Translations under genes and position numbers: made by a program
Notes under the pieces: generated by a model
What the model saw: only the letters and a program-made list of their open reading frames with translations
Databases searched by the model: none
Told to the model about the DNA's origin: nothing
Shown here: one piece after another, positions 6,354-8,105 of the stretch
Layout of the letters: the number at the start of each line of letters is the position of its first letter
Position numbering within the stretch: position 1 is the first letter of the stretch
From: Pseudomonadota bacterium
GTDB lineage: Bacteria > Pseudomonadota > Alphaproteobacteria > Acetobacterales > Acetobacteraceae
Assembly (NCBI GenBank): GCA_021807465.1
Contig: JAKBCX010000025.1
Span: forward strand, 1 to 8,105
DNA length: 8,105 nucleotides
Direction: 5' to 3'

Positions 6354-7031
6354 TCAGCCTTTGATGGCTTCCAGCACCAGCTCGGCAACTTTGGCCGATG
6401 ATGCCGGGTTCTGCCCTGTTACAAGTTTGCCGTCGCGCCGTGCAAAGGGCTGAAAATCCGGCCCGCTTTCGTAACGCGCACCCAGCTCGCGTATGGCGGT
6501 TTCCAGCAGGAAGGGGACGGATTTCGTCAGCCCCACTGCGTCTTCCTCGCTATTGGTAAACGCGCTTACCACGCGCCCGGCCAGAAGCGGGCGGCCTTGC
6601 GTGTCTTTCACATGCAGCAACCCGGCCGGGCCGTGGCATACGGCAGATACCACCTTGCCCTGCGCCCAGGCATCGCTCAGCGCCGCGGCCAGTACCGGGC
6701 TTTCCGGCAGGTCGAACATGGTGCCATGGCCGCCGGGCAGGAAGATGGCATCGTAGGCGGCAATGTCGAGCGCTGAGAGGCGCTTGGCGTGCTCTATTTT
6801 CGCCGTCGCTGCGGCGTCGGCCATAAAGCGTTCCACGCTGGGCGGTTTATCGGCCAGGGAGCGTGGGTCTATGGGCACTTTGCCGCCAGGCAGGGTGGCA
6901 ATTTCCACATCGGCGCCAGCATCGGCAAAGCTGTAATATGGGGTGGTTAATTCCTCCAGCCACAAGCCGGTTTTCTCGCCAGTGCTGCCAAGCTGGGCAT
7001 GGGCGGTAGCGATCAGCAGGATTTTCGTCAT
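6354..7031 (-). CDS. DJ-1/PfpI-superfamily protein, Hsp31/glyoxalase III-like (type 1 glutamine amidotransferase-like domain)
   Basis: This 225-aa single-domain protein has the nucleophile elbow AVCHGPAGL with C132 followed by H133, the PGGHG loop at 99-103, and a glutamate pair E26-E27 in WLEEL, one of which should be the acidic partner of the catalytic cysteine as in yeast Hsp31. These residues are those of the Hsp31/HchA-like branch, whose members act on methylglyoxal and related carbonyls or in stress protection. No true amidotransferase partner is present. ATG 7031 has AGGAG (7038-7042) six bases upstream. The base composition is GC-rich, like the lipoprotein gene to its right and unlike the oxygenase operon. 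It stands 56 bases after the lipoprotein gene and has no copy of the palindromic box in front. It is probably ancestral chromosomal context rather than a catabolic gene, although reactive-carbonyl clean-up would suit an oxygenase pathway. Exact substrate unknown. Confidence 0.9.
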   Translation of the reverse strand: MTKILLIATAHAQLGSTGEKTGLWLEELTTPYYSFADAGADVEIATLPGGKVPIDPRSLADKPPSVERFMADAAATAKIEHAKRLSALDIAAYDAIFLPGGHGTMFDLPESPVLAAALSDAWAQGKVVSAVCHGPAGLLHVKDTQGRPLLAGRVVSAFTNSEEDAVGLTKSVPFLLETAIRELGARYESGPDFQPFARRDGKLVTGQNPASSAKVAELVLEAIKG

Positions 7032-7087
7032 GGGCTACTCCTTAGGCATTTATCTGCCGTGCCCATGTGGCGTGCGCGCCGTGGGGT

Positions 7088-7693
7088 TCAAGCGTAGCGG
7101 CGCACCAAGGCCACGGCTTGGCCCAGCGCATCGGCCAGGGCTGCGCGTTCGGCGGCCACCTGGTCTTCTGGTGTTTGCCCCTTCAGTGGCGCCGTGCCGG
7201 TAATTTGCGCCTGCGCCAATGGCAGCGCCGTGGCGCCCAGGCTGATATTGGGCTTGATGACGACAAGCGCGAGCACAGCCCGGGCCTGGTTGTTGCCCAA
7301 ATCAGCAAGCAGCTCGTTTAACGTGCCCTCCAGGATGAGGTTGGGGGTAAGGCGGCTGCCGGGGGAAACCACGGCGGAAAAAACGCCGCTGGCCTGGCAC
7401 CAGTTGATGAGCGCCTGGGTGACGGCTTGCGGCGGCGATGCGGTCCATAAATTGTAATAATCGGCCGAGATGCTGCCATCGCTCTGCAGGGTTTGCAGCC
7501 CTTGCTGGTCGAAGCCGGGGGCCGCGAGCAGGTCGCGCACCAGCAGCACCGGGCCATTGGCCGGGGCGGGCAAGGTGGCTGGCGGTGCTGGTTCCAGCGG
7601 CCAGTTTATGCGTGGTACATATTTCTGCCGTGGTAGCAGCGAGCCGCAGGCCGTGAGCGCCAGCGGGGCCAGGAGGGTTGCGCGGCGTTTCAT
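7088..7693 (-). CDS. ABC-type transport auxiliary lipoprotein (PqiC/DUF330-like), partner of MCE protein
   Basis: This 201-aa protein starts with a short basic and hydrophobic signal ending in the lipobox LTAC, with C16 as the predicted lipidated residue after signal peptidase II cleavage. The rest fits the auxiliary component of MCE-type ABC lipid transporters: a PxINWPL-like early segment, the RDLLAAPGFD stretch near 53-62, and a C-terminal helix ending in VALVRRYA. Such lipoproteins are thought to sit on the outer membrane's inner face and dock an MCE ring to move phospholipid across the periplasm. Its ATG overlaps the stop of the upstream MCE gene by 4 bases (ATGA, 7690-7693), which indicates coupled translation. 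GGAG lies seven bases before the ATG. It appears to be the last gene of that operon. I place it by the lipobox, size and neighbour; the family call rests on general resemblance. Confidence 0.85.
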   Translation of the reverse strand: MKRRATLLAPLALTACGSLLPRQKYVPRINWPLEPAPPATLPAPANGPVLLVRDLLAAPGFDQQGLQTLQSDGSISADYYNLWTASPPQAVTQALINWCQASGVFSAVVSPGSRLTPNLILEGTLNELLADLGNNQARAVLALVVIKPNISLGATALPLAQAQITGTAPLKGQTPEDQVAAERAALADALGQAVALVRRYA

Positions 7694-8105
7694 GGGCTGG
7701 CTCCTTGTTGCGGGGGCGGCGGTGGCGCACCGGTTATCACCTGCGCTGGGTTGCGCGAGAGCGACTCCGACAAATTACGCAAGTTTGCAGTGGTACTCTT
7801 CAAGTCCTGCAAAATCGGCCCTAGCTGCGCCTGCACGTCCGCCGTCATCTCGGCGGTTTGCTGCACGGTGCTCTGGCTGGCCGCCATCAAGGCCGGTAAC
7901 TGGGCTGAAATCTTGGCAAGCTGTGCCGTGGTTTGGTTAAGTTGGGCGATGATTTGCACGGTCTGCGGCCCGCCCGCCAGATTGCGTATAGCAGCGGCGG
8001 TGGCGGGGAGGTCGCTTTGCTTTACCTGCTGGTTGAGGGTGACGAGAAGATTATTGGCATTCTTTACCGTCTGGCGCACATCGCCATTTGTTACTTGCTG
8101 GTTCA
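7690..8105 (-). CDS. MCE-domain (MlaD/PqiB-type) lipid transport protein, C-terminal part only
   Basis: The frame is open from the stop at 7690-7692 to the right edge of the window, so this is the 3' part of a longer gene; the MCE domain itself is outside. A GTG at 8079 could be read as a start, but in-frame codons continue above it (NQQVTNGDV) and no ribosome site is near. About 138 residues are visible. They form an alanine-, glutamine- and leucine-rich helical region with repeated LNQQV and LNQTTAQLAKISAQL patterns, probably a coiled coil or tunnel-forming helix. It ends in LSRNPAQVITGAPPPPP, the NP-G-PPP tail common at the C-terminus of MlaD-like proteins. The 4-base overlap with the auxiliary lipoprotein gene supports the assignment, since MCE protein and lipoprotein are usually encoded side by side after an ATPase and a permease. 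The expected place is the periplasm, anchored to the inner membrane by an N-terminal helix not in view. Confidence 0.85.
   Translation of the reverse strand, partial: NQQVTNGDVRQTVKNANNLLVTLNQQVKQSDLPATAAAIRNLAGGPQTVQIIAQLNQTTAQLAKISAQLPALMAASQSTVQQTAEMTADVQAQLGPILQDLKSTTANLRNLSESLSRNPAQVITGAPPPPPQQGASP

Noticed and set aside
7062..7085. Nested inverted repeat (CCCA/TGGG and GGCG/CGCC) between the lipoprotein and DJ-1-type genes
   Set aside because: The stem is interrupted and no T run follows on the minus strand, so I do not call it a terminator; in GC-rich DNA such a repeat is common.
7470..7940. Plus-strand open frame of 156 codons across the lipoprotein and MCE genes
   Set aside because: Long antisense frames are expected in GC-rich DNA; the sense frames have a lipobox, a 4-base overlap and family-like ends.
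8077..8079. GTG as a start codon giving a 129-aa complete protein
   Set aside because: The frame continues upstream with the same helical sequence to the window edge, and the tail is that of a longer MCE protein.

Overview
The window reads as chromosomal DNA from a Gram-negative bacterium. An alphaproteobacterium is the best guess, and a sphingomonad or Rhodospirillales-like host would fit. The grounds are the MCE/auxiliary-lipoprotein gene pair at the right edge and the style of the oxygenases, which resemble families abundant in sphingomonads. This is inference; no rRNA or marker gene is present. All seven genes lie on the minus strand, so transcription runs from right to left. There is no gap of 300 bases or more without a gene, and I see no tRNA, rRNA, CRISPR array or insertion sequence.

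Right edge (8105 to 7088): the end of an envelope lipid-transport operon. It holds the helical C-terminal part of an MCE (MlaD/PqiB-type) protein, overlapping by 4 bases an ABC-transport auxiliary lipoprotein. Next (7031 to 6354) is a DJ-1/PfpI-superfamily protein of the Hsp31/glyoxalase III-like kind. These genes are clearly GC-rich.

Middle (6353 to 5215): a monocistronic-looking TauD/TfdA-family Fe(II)/2-oxoglutarate dioxygenase. A palindromic operator-like box (TTGA-N6-TCAA) and a 12-bp leader hairpin lie in front of it, and a strong intrinsic terminator lies behind it.

Left (5183 to 1): a tight operon made only of oxygenases, in transcription order a type I Baeyer-Villiger monooxygenase (618 aa), a Rieske oxygenase alpha subunit (456 aa), a second TauD/TfdA-family dioxygenase (277 aa), and a second Rieske oxygenase alpha subunit cut by the window edge. 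Gaps are 7, 19 and 28 bases. The operon promoter carries nearly the same palindrome as the separate TauD gene, at almost the same distance from the start codon, so the two units are probably one regulon.

Taken together, the left 6.3 kb looks like part of a catabolic cluster. It could hydroxylate a substrate (Rieske and 2-oxoglutarate enzymes) and insert oxygen next to a ketone (Baeyer-Villiger step) on an unidentified, probably cyclic compound. No ferredoxin, reductase, ester hydrolase, transporter or regulator is visible here, so the substrate and the electron-transfer partners cannot be named. Lower GC on the left than on the right suggests the cluster may be an acquired block.
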